Assembly: GCF_008086345.1 (NCBI RefSeq)
Contig: NZ_CP043006.1
Coordinates: forward strand, 1,672,032 to 1,736,031
Length of the DNA: 64,000 nucleotides
Source: Chitinophaga sp. XS-30
Lineage (GTDB): Bacteria; Bacteroidota; Bacteroidia; Chitinophagales; Chitinophagaceae
Direction of reading: 5' to 3'
The notes beneath the pieces were generated by a model that saw only the letters and a list, made by a program, of their open reading frames with translations, did no database searches and was not told the DNA's origin. Positions 16,785 to 25,990 of the stretch are shown here, one piece after another. The stretch's first letter is position 1; the number at the start of each line of letters is the position of its first letter. Made by a program: the position numbers and the translations under genes.

Positions 16785-18635
16785 ATGTCCAATAATACAT
16801 CAATCCAGCAGATAGAGGATGTCGTAATAAAATTCGCGGGAGATAGCGGGGACGGGATGCAGCTGACCGGTACGCAGTTTTCCAATAATACTGCGCTGAT
16901 CGGGAATGACCTGAGCACCTTCCCGGACTTTCCGGCCGAGATCCGCGCCCCGCAAGGCACATTGCCTGGCGTGAGCGGTTTCCAGCTTCACTTTTCCTCC
17001 AACCGCATTTTCACCCCGGGCGATGCCTGTGACGTACTGGTAGCCATGAACGCGGCTGCGCTGAAAGCCAACCTGAAAGGGCTCAAGAAAGGGGGGATCA
17101 TCATCGCCAATACGGACGGCTTCGACAGCAAGAACCTGCGCCTGGCCAATTATCCGGATGGCGTCAATCCCCTGGAAGACGGCTCGCTGGTTGATTATCA
17201 GCTGCATACGATGGATGTGACGAAGATGACCCGTGAAGCGCTGAAAGACATGAGCATGGGCATGAAGGAAAAGGACCGGGCGAAGAACATGTTCGTACTG
17301 GGTTTCCTGTACTGGTTGTATGACCGGGATATGCTCAGCACCGAAAACTTCCTGCGGGAAAAATTCGGTAAAAAGCAGGAGATACTGGACAGTAACCTGA
17401 AAGTCCTGCATGCCGGGTACAATTTTGCAGACACGGTAGAAGCGTTCTCCACCCGTTTCAAGGTGGAAAAGGCCCGCATGGAGCCGGGCACTTACCGCAG
17501 CATTACCGGCAACACGGCCTTGTCATACGGTCTGATCGCTGCTTCGCAGAAGTCCGGCCTGCCCATTTTCCTGGGAACCTACCCCATTACGCCGGCTTCC
17601 GACATCCTGCATGAGCTGAGCCGTTACAAGAACTTCGGCATCCGCACCTTCCAGGCGGAAGATGAGATCGCCGGCATCACCTCGGCCATCGGCGCCTCTT
17701 ATGGCGGCCACATGGGGGTGACCACCACCTCCGGTCCGGGTATGGCGCTGAAAGGCGAAGCCATGGGCCTGGCGGTTATGCTGGAAATACCTTTATTAAT
17801 AATAGATATCCAGCGGGGAGGGCCATCTACCGGGCTGCCGACCAAAACGGAGCAATCCGACCTGCTGCAGGCATATTATGGCCGCAATGGCGAATGCCCG
17901 ATGCCGGTCATCTCCGCATCCACCCCCTCAGATTGCTTTGACGGCATCTACGAGGCATTCAGGATAGCGGTGAACCACATGACACCCGTGATCTTCCTGA
18001 GCGATGGATATATCGCTAACGGCGCGGAACCCTGGCGTTTTCCCAAGAGCGATGACCTCATCCCGATCCCGGTAAAATTCAAAAAAGGCCTGGAAGAAGG
18101 AGAGGAGCAGTTCCTGCCTTATGAAAGGGACGAAAACCTGGTACGCCCCTGGGCTGTGCCCGGCACAGCGGGACTGGAGCACCGTATCGGCGGGCTGGAG
18201 AAGCAGAATATCACCGGCAATGTCAGCTATGATCCTGAAAACCACCAGTTAATGGTGAAGATCCGCCAGGAGAAAATCGACAAGATCGCCGATCACATAC
18301 CCCTGCAAAAAATTGAAGTAGGTCCCGAAAAAGGGAAAGTACTGGTGCTTGGATGGGGGTCCACTTTTGGCGCCATCAAGAGCGCTGTGCTGGAACTGGT
18401 AGCTGAAGGGCATGCAGTGGCCCACGCACATCTGCGCCATCTGCGCCCCTTCCCGAAGAACCTGGCCGAAATACTGCATAGCTATGACCAGGTGCTGATC
18501 CCCGAGATCAATAACGGTCAGCTGATCCGGATCATCCGCGACCAGTTCCTGATTCCCGCCCAGGGTTATAACAAGATCATGGGTGTGCCTATCACCAAAG
18601 GAGAACTGGTAGCCAGGATCCGGGAAATGCTTTGA
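16785..18635 (+). CDS. korA: 2-oxoacid:acceptor oxidoreductase, fused gamma/alpha subunit (KorA-like)
   Basis: Alpha subunit of a 2-oxoacid (probably 2-oxoglutarate):ferredoxin oxidoreductase, which decarboxylates a 2-oxoacid to its acyl-CoA with electrons passed to ferredoxin. The 616 residues hold an N-terminal gamma domain (VVIKFAGDSGDGMQLTG, 1-200) and the alpha pyrimidine-binding domain (FLGTYPITPASDILHEL; FQAEDEIAGITSAIGASYGG; RGGPSTGLPTKTEQSDL). The complete enzyme needs the TPP- and [4Fe-4S]-binding beta subunit KorB, whose gene normally follows. Here the next gene is a DUF6134-like protein after a terminator, so KorB must be elsewhere or the enzyme uses another partner. Promoter and terminator suggest a single-gene transcript. 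Confidence 0.95.
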   Translation: MSNNTSIQQIEDVVIKFAGDSGDGMQLTGTQFSNNTALIGNDLSTFPDFPAEIRAPQGTLPGVSGFQLHFSSNRIFTPGDACDVLVAMNAAALKANLKGLKKGGIIIANTDGFDSKNLRLANYPDGVNPLEDGSLVDYQLHTMDVTKMTREALKDMSMGMKEKDRAKNMFVLGFLYWLYDRDMLSTENFLREKFGKKQEILDSNLKVLHAGYNFADTVEAFSTRFKVEKARMEPGTYRSITGNTALSYGLIAASQKSGLPIFLGTYPITPASDILHELSRYKNFGIRTFQAEDEIAGITSAIGASYGGHMGVTTTSGPGMALKGEAMGLAVMLEIPLLIIDIQRGGPSTGLPTKTEQSDLLQAYYGRNGECPMPVISASTPSDCFDGIYEAFRIAVNHMTPVIFLSDGYIANGAEPWRFPKSDDLIPIPVKFKKGLEEGEEQFLPYERDENLVRPWAVPGTAGLEHRIGGLEKQNITGNVSYDPENHQLMVKIRQEKIDKIADHIPLQKIEVGPEKGKVLVLGWGSTFGAIKSAVLELVAEGHAVAHAHLRHLRPFPKNLAEILHSYDQVLIPEINNGQLIRIIRDQFLIPAQGYNKIMGVPITKGELVARIREML

Positions 18636-18656
18636 TCCGCCGGTAACTTTTTTTAT

Positions 18657-18697
18657 AATGACGGAATGCATATTATTGTATTTCGTCATTTGTTTTG
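18657..18697 (+). terminator. intrinsic terminator after korA
   Basis: Stem AATGACGGAAT / ATTTCGTCATT (18657-18667 and 18680-18690) with one wobble pair, followed by TGTTTTG. It shows that korA does not run on into a korB gene. Confidence 0.7.
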
Positions 18698-18717
18698 TAT
18701 ATTGATGCACGTAAACC

Positions 18718-19347
18718 ATGCCCGGCGCCGGTAAATCATACCGCCAATTACGGACCTTTCTGATGTGTTGCTTCGGATGGGCCCTTCTTCTGACAGCTTC
18801 CGCGGCGGCCGGCCAGACCCGCATTTACGAAATACGTTACGGCAACAACGTCATTGGAACACTGGATGCCAGGCAGGAAACAGCCGGCGTCATCCGCAAG
18901 CTCTTCCTTAAAAGCCGGGTACAGATGAAACTGCTGTCCCGCATGGAAGTGGATATTTATGCGGAATACCGGAACAAAGTGCTGCATACGGCGAAAGCCA
19001 TGCGCCTGCAGGGTAAATCAGCGGCAGATAATAAAGATACCTACACCGAAAAAGCCGCCAAAGGGTACACGGTAACCCGGAAAGGGGAACGCAGCAGCCT
19101 GCCCCATGCCCAGATCACCTATTGCGTCAGCGACCTTTACTTTTCGGAGCCGAAGGATATCCGGCAGGCTTATTCGGAAACGCTTGGCGTCTTTCTGCCT
19201 GTCAAACTGCTGGCGGATAAACGGTATGAACTGACGCTCCCTGATGGCAGGAAAAGCCTCTACCGTTATGATAAAGGAAAGCTGAAAGAGGTGGAGTTCT
19301 CCCATCCCCTGGGAAAAGCGTATTTCACCTTCCTGGAGGAGAAGTAG
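18718..19347 (+). CDS. secreted DUF6134-like protein of unknown function
   Basis: A 209-residue protein with an N-terminal hydrophobic segment (MCCFGWALLLTASAAAGQ, about residues 16-33) and a beta-rich body with charged loops (IYEIRYGNNVIGTLDARQ; ITYCVSDLYFSEPKDIRQ). It resembles the DUF6134 family known from Chitinophaga relatives, whose role is unknown. The start at 18718 gives a basic N-terminus before the membrane segment. It lies after the korA terminator and before a bidirectional terminator, so it is probably a separate transcript. Confidence 0.7.
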   Translation: MPGAGKSYRQLRTFLMCCFGWALLLTASAAAGQTRIYEIRYGNNVIGTLDARQETAGVIRKLFLKSRVQMKLLSRMEVDIYAEYRNKVLHTAKAMRLQGKSAADNKDTYTEKAAKGYTVTRKGERSSLPHAQITYCVSDLYFSEPKDIRQAYSETLGVFLPVKLLADKRYELTLPDGRKSLYRYDKGKLKEVEFSHPLGKAYFTFLEEK

Positions 19348-19362
19348 CCTGTCTGGTCAAAC

Positions 19363-19396
19363 AAAAAGGATGTACCTTTTGCGGTACACCCTTTTA
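19363..19396. terminator. bidirectional terminator between the DUF6134-like and dehydrogenase genes
   Basis: Arms AAAAGGATGTACC and GGTACACCCTTTT (19364-19376 and 19383-19395) pair with one wobble. T-rich and A-rich flanks let it act on both strands. Confidence 0.7.
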
Positions 19397-19483
19397 CCTG
19401 GAAAACATAGTATCATATCTGTTCGACAGCAGCATGCACCTGTTGGTGAAGGAGGCGCAATGCGCGTGTCGATCCAATTACGG

Positions 19484-20674
19484 TCACACTTCTTTTTCGA
19501 TGATCTGCCCCGTTTTCTTGTCCTTCAGAATAAGTTTGGAAGCGCCGTAGTGCGTGGTTTCCTCTTTGATAAGATAATACTGATCGTTATAACTGTTGAG
19601 GTCCTTTTCCTTTCCAACGTCTTCTTTTCCGCGCCATACCGGCAGCTCTACCGGCTCCCAGCGTTTCGATCTTGCTGATTTGTAGGCAGCATCGAGGATG
19701 GCATTCACCACGTAACCGTCATAGAAGGTCTCGCGGGGTTCGCGGCCTGCTTCCACGGCATTGAACATGTCTGCAAACATATGATTATAGCCCAGTTCAT
19801 TCAGTTCATCACCCACGGGGAAGAGCCAGCCGGTGTTGCTTTCCGCTTTTTCGGCCACGTAGTCCGCGCCCTTGCCGGTGGTGAACATATCAAAGCCTGT
19901 TCTCAGGAAGCTGTTCAGCCAGATGGTGCCTTCAGAACCCATCACCTCATCCCGCAGATCAAGACCGCCGCGGAAGGTCCAGCTCACTTCGAACTGCCCG
20001 ATCGCGCCGTTGTCGTATTTAACCAGGCCGATGGCATGGTCTTCCGCATCGATCGGCTTTACCTGGGTATCTGCCCAGCACATGACCTCCAGGGGCCGGA
20101 TATCTTTCCCGATGAAACTGCGCCCGATCTCTACACAATGACAGCCCAGGTCGAGTATGCAACCACCGCCTGCCTGCTCTTTATCCCAGAACCATTCGCT
20201 ATGCGGACCGGGGTGCGTTTCCCTTGATTTGGCCCAGAGGATACGGCCCAGCGCACCGTTTTGCACACTTTGCAACGCCTTCAGGAATTTCGGCGTGTAC
20301 ACCAGGTCTTCCAGGTAACCGTTAAAGATACCCGCCTGCTCTACGGCATCCATCATGCGCTTGGCCTCCTCCGCATTCCGCCCCAGCGGTTTGGTGCACA
20401 TGACGGACTTCCCCGCCTTGCAACAGGCCAGCACGGCCGCTTCATGCAGGTTATTGGGCAGGGAGATGCAAACCATGTCCACTTCAGGATGATTGATCGC
20501 TTCTTCCATATCCGTTGTCCAGTGATCGCACTTGTAGTCCTGTGCGAACTTCTTCGCGGTTTCTTCACGGCGGGAATAGATGCTTACGATCTTGTCCCGG
20601 CTCCTTTGTCCCTGCAGGGAATCTGCATAAAATCGCCCGATGAATCCGGAGCCCAGCATTGCAATTTTTGCCAT
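19484..20674 (-). CDS. Gfo/Idh/MocA-family NAD(P)-dependent oxidoreductase
   Basis: Sugar or cyclitol dehydrogenase family, 396 residues. N-terminal Rossmann fold with a GSGFIG nucleotide-binding motif, the catalytic CTKPLG motif (canonical EKP, Lys retained), and a C-terminal beta-sheet domain ([15 protein letters not shown]; Gly-Cys-His region). The C-terminus carries an unusually long Lys/Glu-rich tail. It is preceded on the same strand by an MFS permease of the NupG type 21 nt upstream, so the pair may take up and oxidise a sugar, inositol or nucleoside; the substrate cannot be read from sequence. Confidence 0.93.
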   Translation of the reverse strand: MAKIAMLGSGFIGRFYADSLQGQRSRDKIVSIYSRREETAKKFAQDYKCDHWTTDMEEAINHPEVDMVCISLPNNLHEAAVLACCKAGKSVMCTKPLGRNAEEAKRMMDAVEQAGIFNGYLEDLVYTPKFLKALQSVQNGALGRILWAKSRETHPGPHSEWFWDKEQAGGGCILDLGCHCVEIGRSFIGKDIRPLEVMCWADTQVKPIDAEDHAIGLVKYDNGAIGQFEVSWTFRGGLDLRDEVMGSEGTIWLNSFLRTGFDMFTTGKGADYVAEKAESNTGWLFPVGDELNELGYNHMFADMFNAVEAGREPRETFYDGYVVNAILDAAYKSARSKRWEPVELPVWRGKEDVGKEKDLNSYNDQYYLIKEETTHYGASKLILKDKKTGQIIEKEV

Positions 20675-20695
20675 ATGAATTGTGTTATTTTTTTG

Positions 20696-21871
20696 TCAGA
20701 CAGGTTTTTTATCCCGGAACGCCAGCACGAAATACAGCATCACGGCTGCCGCGATGTACACCGGCACCATCCAGATCGGTTCCCATTGCCGTATGCCGTT
20801 CACCGTGTAGTAATCCGCCACATATCCGGAGAATAGCGTGCCGATGACCATGCCCAGCCCGTAGGTAGCGAAGGTGAACAGCCCCTGCGCCGCGCTTTTG
20901 ATCTTTTCTCCCGCCCTGTTCTCCGTGTACATGTAACCGGTAACGAAGAAGAAATCATAACAGACGCCGTGCAGGATGATGCCGGCATATAACATCCAGA
21001 TGTTCGCGCCGCTGTCCCCATACGCAAAGAGCACATACCTCAGCACCCAGGCCGTCATCCCCAGCAGCAGCATGTTCTTTACGCCGATGCGGCGCAGCAG
21101 CAGGGGAATGGCGAGTATGAATACCGCTTCCGAAGCCTGGCCATAGATCATTTTCCCGGCGGCGTTCTCCATACCCGCTTCATGCAGGAAGAGATTGGCG
21201 AAGCCGTAATAGAAGCTCAGCGGGATGCAGATGAGGATGGCCGATATGAAGAATACGAGATACGAGCGGTTCCTGAACAGCACGAGGGCTTCCGTGCCAA
21301 CGGCGGATGCATCGCTTTTGCCTTTCGGCGGGGTATCCGGCAGCAGGAATCCGTAGATGCCGAGCAGGGCGGAAGCTCCGGCCGCAATATAAAAGGTGCC
21401 GGCTGTCTTCTCAATGAGCATATAGCCGATCAGCAAACCGGCCACGATCCAGCCCACGGTCCCGAACATCCGCACGGCAGGGAATTGCTTCCCGGGATCG
21501 CTCATCTGTCCGAATGCCACACTATTGGTTAGCGCGATAGTAGGCATGTACAGCAGGGAATAAAAGAGCACGATCCCGATAAAGATCCAGGTATCGGATG
21601 TTTGTGTGGCGAGGTAGAGCGCCGCCGCGCCAACGAGGTGGAGAACGGCCATGACCTTTTGCGCCGGAAAGTACCGGTCGGCCACCATCCCCACGAAGAA
21701 CGGGGATATCATGGTGGCGATAGCCAGGGCCATATAGGCGTAGCCTACTTCTGCACCTGTTGCGTGCAGATTGGTGACCATATAGGTATTCATGGTCACA
21801 TACCATGCGCCCCAGATGAAGTATTCGAGGAACATCATGAGTGAGAGCTGGAACCGGGTGTTGCTGTTCAA
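20696..21871 (-). CDS. MFS permease of the nucleoside:H+ symporter (NupG-like) family
   Basis: Inner-membrane transporter of 391 residues with about 12 hydrophobic segments. The N-terminus (SLMMFLEYFIWGAWYVTM) and the region TSGSVAFGQMSDPGK (around residues 115-130 in idealised spacing; here 'TNSVAFGQMSDPGKQFP') resemble the NupG/XapB branch of the major facilitator superfamily. The dehydrogenase gene follows after 21 nt, so the pair is likely one transcript. The substrate may be a nucleoside, sugar or cyclitol; many Bacteroidota members of this branch sit beside Gfo/Idh/MocA enzymes. Confidence 0.88.
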   Translation of the reverse strand: MNSNTRFQLSLMMFLEYFIWGAWYVTMNTYMVTNLHATGAEVGYAYMALAIATMISPFFVGMVADRYFPAQKVMAVLHLVGAAALYLATQTSDTWIFIGIVLFYSLLYMPTIALTNSVAFGQMSDPGKQFPAVRMFGTVGWIVAGLLIGYMLIEKTAGTFYIAAGASALLGIYGFLLPDTPPKGKSDASAVGTEALVLFRNRSYLVFFISAILICIPLSFYYGFANLFLHEAGMENAAGKMIYGQASEAVFILAIPLLLRRIGVKNMLLLGMTAWVLRYVLFAYGDSGANIWMLYAGIILHGVCYDFFFVTGYMYTENRAGEKIKSAAQGLFTFATYGLGMVIGTLFSGYVADYYTVNGIRQWEPIWMVPVYIAAAVMLYFVLAFRDKKPV

Positions 21872-21960
21872 GTGAAACGGGTTTTAGGTTAACCAAGATA
21901 AGGAAACAAACGATTAAAAACCCCGGTATGGCTTCTCTGCCTGCCGGCGCTTTTCCGCTG

Positions 21961-22605
21961 TCAGGCTTTAACCAGCTGTTGGTAATATTTGCAGACCGGC
22001 CGGAGCCCGCATTCCCCGCATTTGGGGCTGCGTGCCAGGCAGATGTAACGGCCGTGCAGGATCAGCCAGTGATGCGCCACATGTACCTTTTCTTCGGGAA
22101 TGTATTTCAATAGCTGCTGCTCCGTTTGCAGCGGCGTTTTGGCATTTACGGTCAGGCCCAGCCGGGCGGATACGCGAAAAACATGGGTATCCACGGCCAT
22201 ATTCGGCTGATGATGGATAACGCTGGTGATCACATTGGCGGTCTTTCGGCCCACACCGGGCAGTTTCACCAGTTCCGGCACAGTAGCCGGTATCTCGCCA
22301 TTGAAATCGTCCATTACCATGTTAGCCATGCCAATGAGGTGCCTGGTTTTATTGTTGGGATAGCTGATGCTCCGGATCAGCGGAAAAAGGTCATCGAACG
22401 TGGCTTTGCTCAGGGCGGCAATGTCCGGGTATAACTCAAAAATGGCGGGAGTGGTCATATTCACCCGTTTGTCCGTGCATTGGGCGGACAAAATAACGGC
22501 TACCAGCAACTGGTAGGGATTGTCATAGATCAGTTCTGTTTCTGCATCTGGAGCATGCTGCTCGAAATAATCGATCACGTACTGGAATCGCTCTTTCCTG
22601 GTCAT
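21961..22605 (-). CDS. nth: endonuclease III (DNA glycosylase/AP lyase)
   Basis: Base-excision repair enzyme removing oxidised pyrimidines and cutting AP sites. The 214 residues carry the HhH motif LPGVGRKTANV with catalytic Lys121, Asp139 in VDTHVFRVS, and the C-terminal [4Fe-4S] ligands Cys189, Cys196, Cys199 and Cys205 (spacing C-x6-C-x2-C-x5-C). All match the E. coli enzyme positions within a residue or two. The start codon is preceded by an ATTTTG element 5 nt upstream, weaker than the -7 boxes noted elsewhere. A small unknown ORF ends 18 nt upstream on the same strand. Confidence 0.97.
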   Translation of the reverse strand: MTRKERFQYVIDYFEQHAPDAETELIYDNPYQLLVAVILSAQCTDKRVNMTTPAIFELYPDIAALSKATFDDLFPLIRSISYPNNKTRHLIGMANMVMDDFNGEIPATVPELVKLPGVGRKTANVITSVIHHQPNMAVDTHVFRVSARLGLTVNAKTPLQTEQQLLKYIPEEKVHVAHHWLILHGRYICLARSPKCGECGLRPVCKYYQQLVKA

Positions 22606-22623
22606 GCCTGCAAAATAGTAAAA

Positions 22624-22845
22624 CTAGCGCTCTTCTTTTTCGCTTTGGGCATAGTCAAAAATAGCGATCAGGGTGCTGGTGCGGGGGGTGTACTGCACTT
22701 TATCCAACGCCTGCAAGGTAAAAAGGTGCTGTTGATGCTCTTCACGGGCCAGTTCCATATGCTCTTTCATGTTCATCGTTGTTTTGCCTTCCGGGTTAGT
22801 CACAGTACAGTTAGCAGTAGAAAAAGGGAGTGTAAAATTGCTCAT
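22624..22845 (-). CDS. hypothetical 73-residue protein
   Basis: Unrecognised small ORF between the DivIC-like gene and nth, all on the minus strand. It is hydrophilic, with a His/Glu-rich middle (MKEHMELAREEHQQHLF) likely to form a helix and no signal peptide. Spacing (18 nt to nth, 153 nt from the DivIC-like gene) and the lack of a competing ORF support it as a gene; coding status is moderate. Confidence 0.55.
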   Translation of the reverse strand: MSNFTLPFSTANCTVTNPEGKTTMNMKEHMELAREEHQQHLFTLQALDKVQYTPRTSTLIAIFDYAQSEKEER

Positions 22846-22998
22846 GCGATTGATTTGTTTTGTTTTAACGGAATTTACAAGATTAACACATACATAACGG
22901 AGAATGACGGGGCGGTATTGTTAATTTAAGCCTTTTTTTTGAGAAGCGCAATTTTTTAACAAAAGTGAAACATCTGTATCAACTTGAAATACAGAAGA

Positions 22999-23307
22999 TT
23001 AGTTCTGGCTGGTGGTAGGGTCGGGGATGATGAACAGGTCTTCATCATCTTTTTTCATACGGTATTTCTCCCGGGCGAATTTTTCCAGTTTTTCGGGGCT
23101 GGACAGCAGTTCGTATTGATCTTGCCGGGTCCTTTCAATTTCCTTTTTATAGAATGCTTTCTGGGCTTCCTGTTCCCTTACTTCGGAGTAAAGCTGGTAT
23201 TGGGTAAAGATATTATTGCGGTCGAGGAACATCAGCCATATGAAGAAGGCTGCTCCGCTCACAACATATTTGTTGCGCAGGACGGCTGGTATGCTGATCT
23301 TCTTCAT
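22999..23307 (-). CDS. septum-formation initiator, DivIC/FtsB-like
   Basis: A 102-residue bitopic membrane protein: short cytoplasmic start, one membrane segment (about residues 13-30), then a periplasmic coiled coil (YSEVREQEAQKAFYKKEIER) ending in a conserved PEKLEKFAREKYRMKK motif typical of DivIC/FtsB. It would join the FtsB-FtsL-FtsQ subcomplex that licenses septal peptidoglycan synthesis. It lies downstream of enolase, as in many Bacteroidota genomes. Confidence 0.88.
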   Translation of the reverse strand: MKKISIPAVLRNKYVVSGAAFFIWLMFLDRNNIFTQYQLYSEVREQEAQKAFYKKEIERTRQDQYELLSSPEKLEKFAREKYRMKKDDEDLFIIPDPTTSQN

Positions 23308-23326
23308 TCGCTAATGTTTTAGAATA

Positions 23327-23358
23327 TCCGGGTACCGGACGGACATCCGGCACCCGGA
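23327..23358 (-). terminator. hairpin between enolase and the DivIC-like gene
   Basis: Nested stems TCCGGGT/ACCCGGA and CCGGA/TCCGG over 32 nt, right after the enolase gene. No T tract follows on the minus strand, so it may stabilise or attenuate the eno mRNA rather than end it. Confidence 0.4.
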
Positions 23359-23395
23359 AAGATTTGAATATTGACCACTATAAAAAATAATGCTG

Positions 23396-24700
<1,305 letters not shown>

Positions 24701-24736
24701 TTATTTTTTTAATTCTGGAAAAGTGAATCCGGACGG

Positions 24737-24744
24737 CAAACGTA
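24737..24744 (-). promoter_or_regulatory. -7 promoter box of eno
   Basis: On the minus strand TACGTTTG matches TAnnTTTG. It lies 48 nt before the eno ATG and just beyond the gldA stop, so eno is probably transcribed separately from gldA. No clear -33 TTTG is visible. Confidence 0.55.
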
Positions 24745-24747
24745 CCA

Positions 24748-25647
24748 CTAGTTTGTCAGTTCCCTGAACACGTCTTCGAGCGAATGCGAATTGCTCTGCA
24801 AAGAAAGGATGTTCCGGTTATTTATCAAAGCGAATTGCAGGAGGTTTTTCCGTACGGTCTCCGCATCTGCCGTATATAGTCTCCATTGATGGCCTTCGGC
24901 GGCCACAGCACGGGTTACGCCGGGGAGGGCCTCCAGTTCGGCAAGGCTGACACTTTCCCCGAAACTCACCTGGATATAACTGCCTGAGCCCCGTTGCAGG
25001 GCGCTGATAGCGTCATCGGCAATGATCCGCCCCTTGTTGATGATGATCACCCGGCTGCACAGGGCCTCTACTTCCTGCATGATATGGGTGGAGAGCATCA
25101 CCGTTTTGTTCTCTCCCAGCGCTTTGATCAGCGTTCTGATCTCCGCCAGCTGATTGGGATCGAGCCCGGAGGTGGGCTCATCCAGGATGAGCACTTCCGG
25201 GTCGTGCAGCAGCGCCTGGGCCAGGCCCACCCGCTGTTTATACCCTTTGGAGAGAGCCCCGATCTTTTTATGCTGTTCCGGTGTGAGGCCGGTAAGCCCG
25301 ATCATTTCGCTGATCCGCTTTTGCGGACTGCTTAGCCGGTGCATGCCCGCCATGAATTCCAGGAATTCCCGCACGTACATGTCCGGGTACAGCGGATTTG
25401 CTTCGGGAAGGTATCCCACCCGCTGCCTGACCTCCATGGGGGCTTTCGCAACATCAAACCCGCAAACGCTTGCCTGCCCCTCACTTGGTGGCAGGTAACC
25501 GGTGATGATCTTCATGGTAGTGGATTTGCCGGCACCATTTGGACCTAAAAAGCCCACGATCCCGCCTTTCTGCAGCTCAAAAGAGATGTTGTCCACTGCT
25601 TTCTGCTGACCATACAGCTTCGTGAGTTGTGAAACGAGAATAGACAT
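24748..25647 (-). CDS. gldA: ABC transporter ATP-binding protein, GldA-like
   Basis: ATPase of an ABC exporter, 299 residues, with Walker A (GPNGAGKST, residues 35-43), Q-loop, signature (LSKGYKQRVGLAQ, a variant of LSGGQ), Walker B (VLILDEPTSGLD) and H-loop (STHIMQEVE). Length and the TSGLDPNQL segment match GldA, the ATPase of the gliding-associated GldAFG transporter. No gldF or gldG membrane gene lies beside it, so the partner must be elsewhere or the protein serves another ABC-2 exporter; the ATP-binding function is sure, the gliding role less so. Confidence 0.88.
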   Translation of the reverse strand: MSILVSQLTKLYGQQKAVDNISFELQKGGIVGFLGPNGAGKSTTMKIITGYLPPSEGQASVCGFDVAKAPMEVRQRVGYLPEANPLYPDMYVREFLEFMAGMHRLSSPQKRISEMIGLTGLTPEQHKKIGALSKGYKQRVGLAQALLHDPEVLILDEPTSGLDPNQLAEIRTLIKALGENKTVMLSTHIMQEVEALCSRVIIINKGRIIADDAISALQRGSGSYIQVSFGESVSLAELEALPGVTRAVAAEGHQWRLYTADAETVRKNLLQFALINNRNILSLQSNSHSLEDVFRELTN

Positions 25648-25990
25648 GGATAGTTTTTGCGGAGACTAAAGTAAGCGAAAATTGTGAAAACGGGACCGGG
25701 CTTTTGGCCGGTCCCGCCAGTTTCAGGGTGCTTGTTGATAAAAGAACAGTTGTAGGTTGTTATGATTAGTAAGAGACATTATGTTACAGGGGGAAAAATA
25801 CAGAAATCCGCGGAGCTTTCAATTTAAAAATTATGTTAAGTTCTGAGGCATGTTTTTTGATCCACTGTCAGGCTTTCCTGTGTGCCGATAATTTTTACTA
25901 TTACATTTGCAGGATGAAGCCTGCATGTTTAAAGTAACCAGCTTGAATATCCAAGGCGCAGTCCCGCCCGTAAAAAATAAAAATAAACGG
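25648..25990. other. 343-nt divergent intergenic region between gldA and the M23 peptidase gene
   Basis: No supported gene. It holds a perfect GC-rich stem CGGGACCGG / CCGGTCCCG (25691-25699 and 25708-25716) followed by TTTT on the minus strand, within the presumed gldA leader, and the M23 gene's -7 box (25902-25909). Confidence 0.6.
25902..25909 (+). promoter_or_regulatory. -7 promoter box of the M23 peptidase gene
   Basis: TACATTTG matches TAnnTTTG exactly. It lies 81 nt before the chosen start at 25991 and argues against a start at 25907, which would fall inside the promoter. Confidence 0.6.
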
